The notes under the pieces: generated by a model
Seen by the model: only the letters and a program-made list of their open reading frames with translations
What the model was told of the DNA's origin: nothing
Database searches by the model: none
Shown here: piece by piece, positions 17,065-17,174 of the stretch
How the letters are laid out: each line of letters starts with the position of its first letter
Position numbering within the stretch: position 1 is the stretch's first letter
DNA from: Deltaproteobacteria bacterium
GTDB taxonomy: Bacteria > Desulfobacterota > Desulfobacteria > Desulfobacterales > JAFDFH01
Assembly: GCA_019309945.1 (NCBI GenBank)
Contig: JAFDFH010000007.1
Coordinates: 1-17,174 of the forward strand
Direction of reading: 5' to 3'
Length of the DNA stretch: 17,174 nucleotides
Program-made: the position numbers and the translations under genes

Positions 17065-17174
17065 AACGATGATTCGATTTTAAAGATACTATACCTTGCT
17101 ATCAACCGGGTGTCCAAGAAGTGGACGATGCCGATACGAAACTGGAAGGCGGCGCTCAATCAATTTGTTATTTT
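17065..17174 (+). mobile_element. IS256/mutator-type transposase, C-terminal remnant
   Basis: In plus frame from 17065 the translation reads NDDSILKILYLAINRVSKKW then TMPIRNWKAALNQFVI, running off the window end. The L-Y-L-A...S-K-K-W-T-M-P-I-R-N-W...A-L-N-Q-F pattern is the conserved C-terminal end of IS256/mutator-family transposases. Sequence upstream of 17065 in this frame does not look like transposase and there is no room for the catalytic DDE region, so only the tail remains. It shows that the cluster is flanked by insertion-sequence debris. Confidence 0.7.

Noticed and set aside
17088..17117. Minus-strand promoter-like pair (TTGGAC, 18 nt, TATAGT) ahead of the decayed small gene
   Set aside because: It lies wholly inside the transposase-coding remnant, so the match is most likely chance.

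Overview
The window reads as a chromosomal segment of an anaerobic Desulfobacterota (deltaproteobacterial) sulfate reducer or syntroph. The evidence is a long one-strand cluster of heterodisulfide reductase (Hdr), MvhD and formate dehydrogenase genes, a quinone-type cytochrome b fused to HdrC modules, and heavy selenocysteine (Sec) use. No rRNA, tRNA or CRISPR array was seen.

The key reading problem is that five genes are broken by in-frame TGA codons if read with the plain code. I count six TGA codons that are best read as Sec: HdrA1 residue 60, MvhD1 residue 69, HdrA2 residue 56, MvhD2 residues 18 and 69, and FdhA residue 136. Each lies where the family has Cys or Sec, the protein stays homologous past it, and each is followed within about 17-27 nt by the loop of a SECIS-like hairpin. 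TGA also serves as a true stop (MvhD1, HdrA3, FdhB-like), so it is not recoded globally.

Layout: 1-137 is the start of a divergent PAS-domain gene (minus strand). 138-634 is a non-coding, AT-rich divergent region. 635-4503 carries a membrane-Hdr block: an HdrC-HdrB fusion, a membrane cytochrome b with a c-type heme motif and four [4Fe-4S] motifs, and a separate HdrB. A 169-bp inverted-repeat element (4531-4699) lies just ahead of a 1478-residue HdrA1, which holds a GltD/NfnB-like NAD(P)H module inside its first HdrA half and a second HdrA half fused behind. Then come MvhD1, HdrA2 and HdrA3 (the same two halves as separate genes), a heptanucleotide tandem repeat, MvhD2 with two Sec, an FdhB/FrhB-like iron-sulfur protein and a cytoplasmic Sec-type formate dehydrogenase FdhA. 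A strong intrinsic terminator ends the cluster at 16854-16900. The last 270 bases hold a decayed small gene (minus) and the C-terminal piece of an IS256/mutator-type transposase (plus).

How the genes may work together (inference): FdhA and the FdhB-like protein oxidise formate, or reduce CO2. MvhD passes electrons to flavin-containing HdrA. HdrA exchanges electrons with ferredoxin, with NAD(P)H through the GltD-like module, and with HdrB/HdrC sites. The HdrC-bearing cytochrome b could link these to the menaquinone pool. This parallels the Fdh-MvhD-HdrABC complexes of methanogens and the BamE/BamF subunits of benzoyl-CoA reductase systems, but no hydrogenase (MvhA/G) or benzoyl-CoA reductase gene is present here. 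The duplicated HdrA-MvhD unit, once fused and once split, is the most unusual feature.
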